A stretch of DNA of 64,000 bases, taken from NCBI RefSeq assembly GCF_004138485.1, contig NZ_RYEV01000005.1:730827-794826 (forward strand), in the 5' to 3' direction. Source of the stretch: Peristeroidobacter soli (GTDB lineage: Bacteria > Pseudomonadota > Gammaproteobacteria > Steroidobacterales > Steroidobacteraceae). Below the pieces are notes generated by a model. That model had not been told where the DNA came from and did not search any database. It saw nothing but the letters and a program-made list of their open reading frames with translations. Shown piece by piece: positions 7,965 through 17,094 of this stretch (its first letter is position 1; every line of letters starts with the position of its first letter). The position numbers and the translations under genes are program-made.

Positions 7965-8905
7965 GCGGCGAGGCGGCCGCCTGGGTCGCTCGAGTTCACG
8001 GGCCGGAGGTCACGCGCGAGGTGCGGGACGAACTGGCGCGCTGGATGGATGCGGATCCATCGCACGCGGTGGCTTATCTGCGGGCGGAGGCCGCGTGGGA
8101 GCGCATGGAGCGACTCAAAGCGGTGCCGGTTTCATCGCTCGCGCCGGAGCAGACGGTTGCTCCCTGGCGGATGACGCGGCGAATTGCGCTCGCCGGTGGA
8201 CTCGGTCTATGCGCGGCAAGTGCCGCCGGGTGGTGGATTTTTTCGCTCCCCGACACTTATGAGAGTGCCATCGGCGAGCGCCGGATCATCGCTTTGGAAG
8301 ACGGCAGCCGGGTCACCTTGAATACCGCCAGCGTGTTGCGCGTCCGATTCACGGACTCGGAGCGGTCGTTACATCTGGTCAGCGGTGAAGCGCTGTTCGA
8401 AGTGGCTCACAATCCGTTGCGTCCGTTCGTCGTCAAAGCCGCGAGCTCACATATCCGCGCCCTGGGCACGGCGTTCAGCGTTCGCTTGCGCAGCGATCTC
8501 GCCGAGGTCACAGTGACCGAAGGCACTGTTGTGGTCGTCGAAGCACCGGAGACATCGCCACCGCCGGACCCGGCCAGGCAGATTGCTGCCGGCTCAGGGG
8601 CGGTTGTCGACCGTACAACAGTCGCCAAGAGCGAGCTTGCGCCGGATGTGCTCCGCCAACGTCTCGCCTGGAGCGAAGGAGTGATCGAGTTGCGCGGCGA
8701 GACCCTGGAGCAGGCCGCCGAGGAATTCAGTCGATACCGGACCAAACGCATCATCGTTGCCGATCCGCGCATCGCCTCCATCCGGATCGGCGGGCGCTTC
8801 CCGAGCGACGAAGCCGATGCGTTCCTGCGCTCGGTGCAGTCCGGCTTTCCGGTCCGGATCATTGAGGGTGCCGATGGCACCGTGTATCTGGTCCACCGCG
8901 ACTGA
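7937..8905 (+). CDS. FecR-family anti-sigma factor/sigma regulator
   Basis: 322-residue inner-membrane regulator starting MAQSEGNALSGEAAAWVARV. Residues 1-80 form the cytoplasmic domain (RWMDADPSHAVAYLRAEAAW, the DUF4880-like part). A transmembrane helix follows at about residues 84-106 (ALAGGLGLCAASAAGWWIF). The periplasmic FecR domain has LEDGSRVTLNTASVLRVRF, LVSGEALFEVAHNPLRPF and RALGTAFSVRL. The C-terminal STN-like part reads RYRTKRIIVADPRIASIRIG. It should hold the upstream sigma factor and receive the signal from the downstream receptor. It overlaps the sigma gene, consistent with translational coupling. Confidence 0.92.
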   Translation: MAQSEGNALSGEAAAWVARVHGPEVTREVRDELARWMDADPSHAVAYLRAEAAWERMERLKAVPVSSLAPEQTVAPWRMTRRIALAGGLGLCAASAAGWWIFSLPDTYESAIGERRIIALEDGSRVTLNTASVLRVRFTDSERSLHLVSGEALFEVAHNPLRPFVVKAASSHIRALGTAFSVRLRSDLAEVTVTEGTVVVVEAPETSPPPDPARQIAAGSGAVVDRTTVAKSELAPDVLRQRLAWSEGVIELRGETLEQAAEEFSRYRTKRIIVADPRIASIRIGGRFPSDEADAFLRSVQSGFPVRIIEGADGTVYLVHRD

Positions 8906-8991
8906 AAAAAATTTCACGCCCGACTAGCAGCTCCGGCGACTTGCTTCGTTTCGACATCGGTACCCAGCAACAGCTGGCGGGGAGGATGTCG

Positions 8992-11463
8992 ATGTCGTCA
9001 CGAAAACAATCCAACAACAACTCGATTGCCCGGTGCCTGCGTAAGACCCTGGTGGCCGCGGCGCTCGGCGCGTTGCTCAGTCAGAACGCCGTGGCCGAGG
9101 AGCCGCGTCAACGAGTCGATATTCCGGCGCAGCCCGTCGTCGACGCCTTGAATGCTTTCTCGCGCGAGTCCGGCCTGCGGTTGCTCTTCCCCTATGACGC
9201 GGTCGAGAACAAACAGATCCGTGCCATCCAGGGCGAGCTCACCAGGCAGGAAGTGCTCGACCGGTTGTTGATCGAAGCAGGGCTGATCATCGCTTCGCGG
9301 GACGGCAATGTCGTCACGCTGCGTGTCGCCGATCTCAGGCCGACCGCAATCGTCGTCGAGGAAGTGATCGTCACAGCGACCCATCGCGAGCAGTCGTTGA
9401 GCGAGGTGCCGATCGCCACCACCGCGCTCACTCAAGACGATCTGACCCGGGCCGGAGCAACCCGCGTTCAGGATGTCGTGCGCTATTCACCGGGCTTCTC
9501 GATGACCAGCGCCGGAGCCAACCGGGAACGCATCGCCGTGCGCGGTATCTCGACGTCGCAGGGCCAGTTTCTGCAGCAGGCGACGGTCGGCCAGTTCATC
9601 GATGAAATCGTGACAGACTCGGGCGCCGGATCGAGCACGACGCTCGATTCGCGTTTGTTCGACGTGGCGCGCGTCGAGCTGCTGCGGGGTCCGCAGGGAA
9701 CCTTGTTCGGCTCCGGCTCGCTGAGTGGCGCCCTGCGCGTCATCACCAACAAGCCGGATCTCGAAGCGTTTCACGTTACAACGGAGGCGCGCGGCGAATC
9801 GATCGAGGACGGTGAGCTGGGAGGAGGCGTGAGCGGGATGCTCAATGTACCTCTCGTGCAGGGCCGGCTCGGCTTGCGTGCCGTGGCTTATGCGCACAAC
9901 GAAGGCGGTTATGTGGACAACGCCAGGCTCGGTCAGGAGGATGTGAATTCGGAGCATGTGCGCGGCGGCCGTTTGATAGTGGCTGCGCAGCCGGTGGACC
10001 GGCTGTCGTTGCAAGCGACGCTGCTGTATCAGAACAGTAAGACGTTCGGCGGCTTTGCGTCGGTCGTGACTCCCGGTCTCGGCGCGCCCGTCGAAGAATA
10101 TAAATCGATACAGAGCGTGAACAGCCGCAACGAGCTGGAGTTCTCGGCGGCCAATTTCGTCGGGCAGGTCGATCTCGGCTTTGCTTCGCTGCTGTCCTCG
10201 ACCAGCTATAGCGAGCGCGAGTTCACGCTCACCGATGACGGTACGCCCTATCTCACCGCCATCTCCCGCTTGCTGGGCGTGCCGGGGGGGCTTACCACGC
10301 CGACGCCGGCGCTGACGCCGTCCTCGACGCACCAGTTCTCGCAGGAGTTGCGGCTGGCGTCGACGGGGGAGCAGGTCCTCGACTGGACCGTCGGTGCGAT
10401 CTATATCGATCGCGATACGCGAGGCGGCCAGTGGGTCGTCGCGCCAGCGCTCACCGCTTTGGTAGGCTCTCCCAATCTGTACGCCTTGGATGTGCAATCT
10501 TCGCAAAGCGAACAGGCGCTGTTCGGCGAGCTGTCCTGGGATATCACCAGCCGCTTCACCGCGACCGCCGGCCTGCGCGCCAGTCGTACCAGCATTGGCT
10601 TCGACACGATTGCCGCCGGATATCTCGCCACCGGCTCCTTCACGCGAGTCAACACGTTCTCAGGCGACAAGGACGTGGATACGGTCACGCCGAGATTTGC
10701 ATTGAGTTATGCATTCTCCGACAGCGCGCGCATGTATGCACAGGCCGCGAAAGGCTTTCGCACCGGCGGTCCGAATGCAACGGCGTCCACACTGCTCGGC
10801 ATTCCCAGCACGTACGAGCCGGATTCTCTATGGAACTACGAGCTGGGGTTGAAGAGTCACTGGCTCGATCGTCGCATCGCCTTCAACGCGGCCCTGTATT
10901 ACATCGATTGGCAGGATCTGCAACTCGGCCTGGCCCGCAGCGGCGTGGCTTATACCGGCAATGCCGGTGCGGCGGAGTCCTACGGCGTCGAGATCGAGGC
11001 CGTCTGGCGGATGACCTCGCGCTGGACGCTGGGCTCGGCGCTGTTCGGGGGGCATGCCGAGGTGACCGAAGACGTGCCGACGCTCACGCGACCGGGCGGG
11101 GCGCTCGGCGTTCGATCGGGCGAGCGCTTGCCGGCGACGCCGGAATTCACCAGCACGACCTATCTGGAGTTCCGGCCGACGGCGGCAACGACAGTGCGTG
11201 CCGAGCATGGTTATGTCGGTGCCTCGTATGTGGACTTCGCGTCCAGTGGCCCGAAGCTCGGGGATTATCACCTCGTGAATCTTCGCGGCACGCTGCGGCT
11301 GTCGGCGATCGATCTCATGCTCTACGTCGACAACTTGCTCAACGAGGATGGCAGAACCACCGCCACGCTCGCTTCGTCGCTGGCGGGACAACTGTTGTTC
11401 CCTGCGACAGCAGTGCAGTTGCGACCCCGCACCGTCGGCTTCGAGGCGCGTTATGAGTTTTGA
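8992..11463 (+). CDS. TonB-dependent receptor with STN signalling domain
   Basis: 823-residue outer-membrane transporter and transducer. The ATG at 8992 is chosen because GGGGAGG ends 6 nt upstream; an ATG at 8986 sits directly on that site. After the signal peptide (...ALGALLSQNAVAEEP) comes an STN domain (VDIPAQPVVDALNAFSRESG to ~residue 110). Next is a TonB box-like VVEEVIVTATHREQSLSEVP, the plug (IRVQDVVRYSPGF-type, VARVELLRGPQGTLFGSGSL), and the 22-strand barrel ending VGFEARYEF with the terminal Phe. The presence of STN pairs it with the FecI/FecR genes just upstream. The ligand is unknown. The downstream hydrolase and peptidase suggest a peptide-like or lipopeptide substrate rather than iron alone. 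Confidence 0.95.
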   Translation: MSSRKQSNNNSIARCLRKTLVAAALGALLSQNAVAEEPRQRVDIPAQPVVDALNAFSRESGLRLLFPYDAVENKQIRAIQGELTRQEVLDRLLIEAGLIIASRDGNVVTLRVADLRPTAIVVEEVIVTATHREQSLSEVPIATTALTQDDLTRAGATRVQDVVRYSPGFSMTSAGANRERIAVRGISTSQGQFLQQATVGQFIDEIVTDSGAGSSTTLDSRLFDVARVELLRGPQGTLFGSGSLSGALRVITNKPDLEAFHVTTEARGESIEDGELGGGVSGMLNVPLVQGRLGLRAVAYAHNEGGYVDNARLGQEDVNSEHVRGGRLIVAAQPVDRLSLQATLLYQNSKTFGGFASVVTPGLGAPVEEYKSIQSVNSRNELEFSAANFVGQVDLGFASLLSSTSYSEREFTLTDDGTPYLTAISRLLGVPGGLTTPTPALTPSSTHQFSQELRLASTGEQVLDWTVGAIYIDRDTRGGQWVVAPALTALVGSPNLYALDVQSSQSEQALFGELSWDITSRFTATAGLRASRTSIGFDTIAAGYLATGSFTRVNTFSGDKDVDTVTPRFALSYAFSDSARMYAQAAKGFRTGGPNATASTLLGIPSTYEPDSLWNYELGLKSHWLDRRIAFNAALYYIDWQDLQLGLARSGVAYTGNAGAAESYGVEIEAVWRMTSRWTLGSALFGGHAEVTEDVPTLTRPGGALGVRSGERLPATPEFTSTTYLEFRPTAATTVRAEHGYVGASYVDFASSGPKLGDYHLVNLRGTLRLSAIDLMLYVDNLLNEDGRTTATLASSLAGQLLFPATAVQLRPRTVGFEARYEF

Positions 11464-12457
11464 AGTGGCAGGGAGATTGATCGCGCGAGTCGCAACGCTG
11501 GGTGCGGTCTGTGCTGTCGCTCTGTCCGGTTGCTCATCGGAACCGCCTCCGCTCGGGCGGAAAGTTGATATCGGCGGGGTCGAGCTTCATCTGTATTGCA
11601 CCGGGCCGCAGGGCGCGCAACCTACGGTCATCATCGAAGCGGGTCTGGGCGGGATGGCCGCGTTCTATCACTGGGTGCAAGCCGGAGTCTCACAACGTAC
11701 GCGCGTGTGTTCATACGATCGTGCCGGGTTGGGGTGGAGCGACAGCAGTTCCGAGCCACGCGATGCAGAGCATATGGTTCATGAGCTGCATGCCTTGCTG
11801 GAGGCGGCGCACGTGGCGCCGCCTTATGTGATGGCCGGACATTCACTCGGTGGATTGCTCATCCTCGCGTACACGCGGCGCTATCCCGATGAAGTCTCCG
11901 GTCTGGCGTTCCTCGACTCGAGCCATCCGCAGCAGAAGGCCAGCTTCCCCAACTACGAGCGCGACGAGCGACGGGGCAAATATTTCTACAGCGCGATGAA
12001 AGTCGCAGCGCATTTAGGGGGGGCTGGATTGTTTCGCTCACAGTTGGCGGGGGATTGGTTCGAGCGGCTGCCTGCGCAGGTACAGGTGTCGCTCGACTAC
12101 TTCCTCGACGACCCTCGAACCTATGCCACGTCGCGTGCCGAGCTGGACCATTTCGATGCCGATGCCAGCGAGGCGGCGCTGGTCGACAGCCTGGGGGATC
12201 GGCCAGTGGTGGTCATCACCGCAGGCGAGCTGAGGAAGCACTCGAACCCGGAGGAACTGGCGCGCGCGCAGGAACACCTGCGGGTTTTCTCGGCGTTGCA
12301 TGCGAAGCTCGCCGCGCTTTCCACCCGAGGCCGTCACGTCACGCTGCCGGAAGCAGGACACATCTCCTTGATTGGCGAGAAGAGACATGCAGATGAGGTC
12401 GTCGGAAATATTCTGCAGATCGTGCAAGAGTCTCGGGCGGCGGGTGAGCCACGATGA
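11453..12457 (+). CDS. Alpha/beta-hydrolase lipoprotein
   Basis: 334-residue alpha/beta-hydrolase starting MSFEVAGRLIARVATLGAVC. A lipobox VALSGC puts the acylated Cys at residue 27, so the mature enzyme is probably anchored to a membrane in the periplasm. The nucleophile elbow is AGHSLGG with Ser131, the oxyanion region is IEAGLGGMAAFYHWV, and the catalytic His lies in EAGHISLIGEKR. VCSYDRAGLGWSD is typical of the fold. It overlaps the receptor gene by 11 nt and the next gene by 4 nt (ATGA), so all three are likely one operon. The substrate could be an ester or amide of the imported ligand. Confidence 0.88.
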   Translation: MSFEVAGRLIARVATLGAVCAVALSGCSSEPPPLGRKVDIGGVELHLYCTGPQGAQPTVIIEAGLGGMAAFYHWVQAGVSQRTRVCSYDRAGLGWSDSSSEPRDAEHMVHELHALLEAAHVAPPYVMAGHSLGGLLILAYTRRYPDEVSGLAFLDSSHPQQKASFPNYERDERRGKYFYSAMKVAAHLGGAGLFRSQLAGDWFERLPAQVQVSLDYFLDDPRTYATSRAELDHFDADASEAALVDSLGDRPVVVITAGELRKHSNPEELARAQEHLRVFSALHAKLAALSTRGRHVTLPEAGHISLIGEKRHADEVVGNILQIVQESRAAGEPR

Positions 12458-14898
12458 AAGATTCCGTTCGACGCCAGGGTTCGTTCCTTAGCGCGTTGCC
12501 GCTGCTGGTTTGTCTCGTCATCGGTGTGATGCTCGCCGCCTCGGCAATGCAAACGCCCGCGCCGGTTGCCGCGACGGCCCCTGCGACGGTCTTTTCCGCC
12601 GAGCGAGCGATGCAGGATGTGCGTGTCATCGCGCAACGTCCTCATCCCATCGGTTCGGCAGACGCGGCGCGCGTTCGGGATTACATCGCCGGCCGATTGC
12701 AAACACTCGGCCTGCAAACGCATGTCCAGCGAGACGAGGCCTTTTTCGATGGCTGGAGATTGCCGCCCGTGCTGGCCTCGGTCGAGAACGTCGTCGGCGT
12801 GCTAGCCGGGCGCTCGCCGGAGTTGCCGGCCATCGTGATCATGAGCCATTACGACACCGTGCCGACTTCACCCGGCGCCGGGGACGACACGGCGGGTGTG
12901 GCTACAGCACTGGAGCTGGCCGCGAATCTGCGTGCGGGCGAGCCGCTGGATCGCACGGTGATCTTCCTGTTCACGGACGGTGAGGAAGTCGGGCTGCTGG
13001 GCGCAGCTGCATTCTTTGAGAGCGATCCGCTGAGCCGGCGCGTCGGCGTCGTGCTGAACATGGAAGCTCGGGGTACCAGCGGTCGCGCCATGATGTTTGA
13101 AACGAGCGAGCGTGCCGGCGATCTGGTTCGGCTATGGAGCGCGCACGCGAGTCTGCCCGTTGCAAATTCATTGATGGGTAGCGTGTATCGACGCATGCCC
13201 AACGGCACGGATCTGACCGTTCCGTTGAAACGCGGTCTGCCGGGGCTGAACTTTGCGTTTCTCGGCGATCAGTTCGGTTATCACACGATGGTGGCCACGC
13301 CCGAGCGGCTCGATGTTGGCAGTCTTCAGCATCTCGGGGATCAGGTGCTGCCGATCGTGCTGGCGCTCGCGAAGGGTTCAGAGTTGCCGGCCGCGCATCC
13401 GGATGTGGTTCATTTCGATGTTCTCGGCAAGGCGCTGATGCTGTATCCGACCTGGATCGGCTGGGGGCTGGCGATTCTGGCGATGGCGCTCGTGGTGTTC
13501 GCAATCATTCGCACACGTCGCATGGACCTCGCGACCGGCTGGGATTTCGCGCGCGGCGCCAGTGCGCCGCTGTTGGTGCTTTCGGCCACAGCGCTGTGTC
13601 TGCAGGCCGCGGGCGCGGGGATTCTGAAGAGCTCCATCTCGCAGATATATGCATTGTTTGATCGACATACATTCGAGCTTGCCGGTGCGGCGAGTCTTGC
13701 GGGGGGCATAGCGGTGATGTTGGTCATCGCTCAATTGCGCGGTGCCGGCGCCCGTGCGGTGTTCGTCGCTGCATGGATCGTGGCGGCGATCTCCTGTCTG
13801 GTCTCGGGCAGTGTCGATTGGGTGGCGATCGGGCTTGCCGCGTTCGTGAGCATTCTGGGACTGGTGACATTGCGGAAAGCAGCGTCCGCGTGGGGCTATT
13901 GGTTGGGGGGGCTCGCAACCTGCGCCGCTCTGGCGGCGATTGCTCAGGGGCTCGCGCCGCTCGGCGCGTTCATGCTGATGTGGCCGATACTCGGCGCCGC
14001 CATCCTGGCAGTTCTCACGTTGTTGGTAGCGCCGAAGGAGATGGATGGGCGCGTAGTGCTGGCGAGTGGGTTGCTCGGCACGGTGCTGTTCGCTCAGCTG
14101 GCCTATTGGGCGGCAACTATCTTTGGCGCCGTCGGGGCCCTGTTGCCGCTGATCCTGGCGCCGTTCGCGACGGTTGCAGTGCTCGTGTTGTTTCCTTTGA
14201 TTCGCGCTTCGGCGCGTGCCGGATTGGCGGCCTGTGCTTTCGCCTTCGTGGCGGGAGCATTGCTCGTTGCCTATTCACGCATGGATCGCAGTCCCAGCGT
14301 CGATGCTCCGGAAACGCGCGACGCATTCTTCATCGCCGACGTGACGGGCGGTCGCTACTACCGCGCCAGTACGCTGCCACAGCCGGATGAGTGGTCCTGG
14401 TCAGCGCTGCAGATCGATGGCGCGAAGCCCGAGAAAAAGACGCTCGAGCCGGTGTTCACGCAGCCGATGTGGCTCGCCGAAACCGGGTTCGCCAATGCCG
14501 TCGGACCGACGATTGCGGCGGAACACACGACAGCGGCAGAGGGAACGCAGGTCGTGATTCGGGTCGGCAGCCCGCATCAGGCGCGGCAGATTGCGGTTCA
14601 CATCCGTACGTCGAATGAAGTCCGCAATGTCACGTTGAACGGGCATCCGGTTCGCGCGGAGTGGTTCTCTCGTGCGAATGAATGGGGGCGCTTCACCGCG
14701 TACGCGACCGGACCGGAGGGGCTGACGCTCCGCTTCGATACCACTGCGCTCGGACGCATCGAAGTGCACGCGATCGAAATCGTCGACGGTTGGCCGGCAG
14801 GCCTGAAGTTACCCGCGGCGCCACCGGCTGAAACGATGCCGGCGCGCCTGTCGGAGAACTCACTGTTCATGAGCCATATCGTGATCGGCGCTCGGTGA
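12454..14898 (+). CDS. M28-family metallopeptidase with multi-pass membrane C-terminal half
   Basis: 814 residues. After an N-terminal signal anchor (LPLLVCLVIGVMLAAS) comes a zinc aminopeptidase domain. It has MSHYDTVPTSPGAGDDTAGV (His132 and the bridging Asp near 145), FTDGEEVGLLGAAAF (catalytic and metal Glu), NMEARGTSG, and FGYHTMVATPERLD with the last His. All usual co-catalytic metal ligands are present. From residue ~325 there are eight or so hydrophobic helices (WIGWGLAILAMALVVFAIIR to LAACAFAFVAGALLVAYSRM). A soluble beta-rich C-terminus follows. The layout resembles the Fxna/ERMP1-like M28 group. The enzyme probably trims peptides on the periplasmic side and ends the receptor operon. 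Confidence 0.9.
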   Translation: MKDSVRRQGSFLSALPLLVCLVIGVMLAASAMQTPAPVAATAPATVFSAERAMQDVRVIAQRPHPIGSADAARVRDYIAGRLQTLGLQTHVQRDEAFFDGWRLPPVLASVENVVGVLAGRSPELPAIVIMSHYDTVPTSPGAGDDTAGVATALELAANLRAGEPLDRTVIFLFTDGEEVGLLGAAAFFESDPLSRRVGVVLNMEARGTSGRAMMFETSERAGDLVRLWSAHASLPVANSLMGSVYRRMPNGTDLTVPLKRGLPGLNFAFLGDQFGYHTMVATPERLDVGSLQHLGDQVLPIVLALAKGSELPAAHPDVVHFDVLGKALMLYPTWIGWGLAILAMALVVFAIIRTRRMDLATGWDFARGASAPLLVLSATALCLQAAGAGILKSSISQIYALFDRHTFELAGAASLAGGIAVMLVIAQLRGAGARAVFVAAWIVAAISCLVSGSVDWVAIGLAAFVSILGLVTLRKAASAWGYWLGGLATCAALAAIAQGLAPLGAFMLMWPILGAAILAVLTLLVAPKEMDGRVVLASGLLGTVLFAQLAYWAATIFGAVGALLPLILAPFATVAVLVLFPLIRASARAGLAACAFAFVAGALLVAYSRMDRSPSVDAPETRDAFFIADVTGGRYYRASTLPQPDEWSWSALQIDGAKPEKKTLEPVFTQPMWLAETGFANAVGPTIAAEHTTAAEGTQVVIRVGSPHQARQIAVHIRTSNEVRNVTLNGHPVRAEWFSRANEWGRFTAYATGPEGLTLRFDTTALGRIEVHAIEIVDGWPAGLKLPAAPPAETMPARLSENSLFMSHIVIGAR

Positions 14899-14979
14899 GC
14901 GCAAGGGCCCGAGCCCCTGGCGCCCGCTCGTCGAGCTCAATGACGCGTGTTGCCCGAGCGTCGATGCAGGACCGGTAGC

Positions 14980-16890
14980 TCAGCGGCTCGACACCACCGG
15001 CAACTCCACATACGACGCATCATCGCCAGCGTGATGAATCGTGTTCTTGGCGATCACCGGTTCGCTCTCGCTTTCGTTCGCGCCGCCCGTGTTCAGATTA
15101 CGAACGAACTTCGGGAAGTTGGAGGAGGTGACCTCGACGCGGATGCGGTGTCCCTTGTCGAAGCGAATGCTCGTGGCCATCGGCGTGGGACGGATCTCGT
15201 AGATCTTGCCGCTCGCCATCGGCTCCGGCTTGTCGAAGCCGTTGCGATAGCGTGCACGGAACATCGTGTCGCCGATGATGTACGCCGTGCCATCGGCCGC
15301 CACGTCGACGAGCTTCACCGCGAAGTCCGTGTCCCTGGCGCTCGATGAGACCTTCAATACCGCATCGACGAATCCCGTGACTTCCATCGGCTCGCTCAGT
15401 GGCTCGGTGCTGTACACGAGCACATCGGCACGCGACTCGACGGCGCGCTGATCGAACGCGCCGGGGATCACGATGCCGCCGTTACAACAATCGCCGCCGC
15501 CGATGGTCTGCACCGGATTCAACGGATCGTAGGAGAACTGATCGGGTTTTTCGTTGGCGGGCGGAGCCGCGAGCTCCAGTCGGCCGTCGCCATACAAGCT
15601 ATTGGCGCTGCCGCCGCTGCGCAGATACATACGAACGGTTTTCGCCGGCTTCGGTGGCCATTGTGGCGACGACTTCCACGCGTTCTCGCCCATCGTGAAG
15701 TACTGAACATGAGGGGTCGACGGCGCGAACGCGTTCTTGTCGCCCTTCAGCCAGCGGTCGAACCACGAGAAGATGGTGCCGTCCACGTCGAAGCGCGCAT
15801 CGCCCATCGAGCGCTCGCCGACTTCAGTCTCGGAGCTGAGCTTGGCGTACTGACAGTGAGCCACGGGCGCGACTACGGCGTATTGGTTGGCGCTCGCTTC
15901 CGCATCGGTCTTGGCGTTGCGTGCGTGATTGAACAATTCCAGATTCGGGCCGATCGATACGTCGTACCAGCTGTTGAACCACAGCGCCGGCACACCCCAG
16001 CCCATGTCGTCGTGATAAAGCCCGCCGGTGCGCCAGCCCGGATCGGCCGGGCTGCGTTTGATGAACTCCTCGAACGTGCCAGGCGGCTCGCCGAGATCGG
16101 TCAGCATCGTGTCGACGGGCAGATGTTTGATCTGCCGGGTCCATACGACATCGGGCTTCTTCGCATCCAGGTCGTTGTACTGAGAGATGCGCGAGCGGAT
16201 CTTGGGATCGAGCTCGGCCGGCAGCTGTGCGCGCAATGGATTGTCGACGTGGTACAGCCACACGAAGAACAGATTGCGAGGCACGCCGCCGGTGTACCAA
16301 TTGCCTTGCTCCTGGAACCGGCCGACCTTGCCGATGCCCGCGCCCGCGGACATGGGCACCATCGCGGCATGAGCCGGGTGATTCTGAGCCGCCAGCGCGA
16401 GTTGCCACTCGGCCGACGAAGAGCAGCCGAGCGTGCCGACCTTGCCATTGGACCACGGCTGTTTCGCGATCCAGCTCAGCGCGTCGTAGCCGTCGGTTTG
16501 CGGATAACCGAGGATCTGAAATTTGCCTTCCGAGAAGTAGCGGCCGCGCTCGTTCTGGATGACGAAAGCGTAGCCTTGTTTGACGGCGGCGAGCGCATAA
16601 CGCAGCGACGCGCCGCGCATGCCCAGCTCGCTGTATGGCGTCTTCCACAGAATGGTGGGCAGCGCGCCCTTGGCGTCTTTCGGACGGAACACATTGGTCG
16701 CGAGCCCGACGCCATCGCGCATCGGCACGAGCACGGCGCGCTCGTCGGTGGCGCTCTCTTTCAACTCGCTTTTCAGCGATTCTTCACTGTATTTCGAGTA
16801 GTCCACGCGGTTCGACGGCGCGGGGGCACTGGCCAGCGCCACGGCCGGCAGGCCGGCGAACAACAACGAGAGCAGGGCACGCTTCGACAT
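14980..16890 (-). CDS. Exported CocE/NonD-family hydrolase (X-Pro dipeptidyl-peptidase-like)
   Basis: 636 residues with signal peptide MSKRALLSLLFAGLPAVALA. The N-terminal alpha/beta-hydrolase domain has VPMRDGVGLATNVFRPKDA, YAFVIQNERGRYFSEGKF and GTLGCSSSAEWQLALAAQN, with the nucleophile in the GCSSS elbow near residue 157. The middle part reads ALWFNSWYDVSIGPNLELFN. The C-terminal jelly-roll domain (from ~400) is typical of CocE and PepX enzymes (VTGFVDAVLKVSSSARDTDF, GHRIRVEVTSSNFPKFVRNL). Family members cleave acyl esters or X-Pro dipeptides. The substrate here cannot be deduced. The gene is monocistronic and converges on the M28 gene with an 81-bp gap that shows no clear terminator. Confidence 0.9.
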   Translation of the reverse strand: MSKRALLSLLFAGLPAVALASAPAPSNRVDYSKYSEESLKSELKESATDERAVLVPMRDGVGLATNVFRPKDAKGALPTILWKTPYSELGMRGASLRYALAAVKQGYAFVIQNERGRYFSEGKFQILGYPQTDGYDALSWIAKQPWSNGKVGTLGCSSSAEWQLALAAQNHPAHAAMVPMSAGAGIGKVGRFQEQGNWYTGGVPRNLFFVWLYHVDNPLRAQLPAELDPKIRSRISQYNDLDAKKPDVVWTRQIKHLPVDTMLTDLGEPPGTFEEFIKRSPADPGWRTGGLYHDDMGWGVPALWFNSWYDVSIGPNLELFNHARNAKTDAEASANQYAVVAPVAHCQYAKLSSETEVGERSMGDARFDVDGTIFSWFDRWLKGDKNAFAPSTPHVQYFTMGENAWKSSPQWPPKPAKTVRMYLRSGGSANSLYGDGRLELAAPPANEKPDQFSYDPLNPVQTIGGGDCCNGGIVIPGAFDQRAVESRADVLVYSTEPLSEPMEVTGFVDAVLKVSSSARDTDFAVKLVDVAADGTAYIIGDTMFRARYRNGFDKPEPMASGKIYEIRPTPMATSIRFDKGHRIRVEVTSSNFPKFVRNLNTGGANESESEPVIAKNTIHHAGDDASYVELPVVSSR

Positions 16891-17018
16891 CTTGAGGGGT
16901 TCTCGCGAATGTAGTCCTGAATGGAAAAATGCTATCCAATGCGGCCCGGGTTCTCAAATCCAATCGCCGGTCCGGTGCGGCGACGGCGGCGGGGTCATGC
17001 CAGTCATCACGATTTGCT

Positions 17019-17047
17019 ACCGTTCAGACGTTGCCGAGACCGTTCAC
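17019..17047 (+). promoter_or_regulatory. Candidate LytTR direct-repeat operator upstream of lytS
   Basis: ACCGTTCAG at 17019-17027 fully matches the published LytTR half-site pattern [TA][AC][CA]GTTN[AG][TG]. ACCGTTCAC at 17039-17047 matches eight of nine positions. The half-sites are direct repeats 20 bp apart (usual 21-22). They lie 48-76 nt before the kinase start, which suggests autoregulation. Confidence 0.45.
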
Positions 17048-17094
17048 CCTGCAATCTCGTCCGGCGGCCGCCGTTGGTTTAGCTTAGTGAGCGA

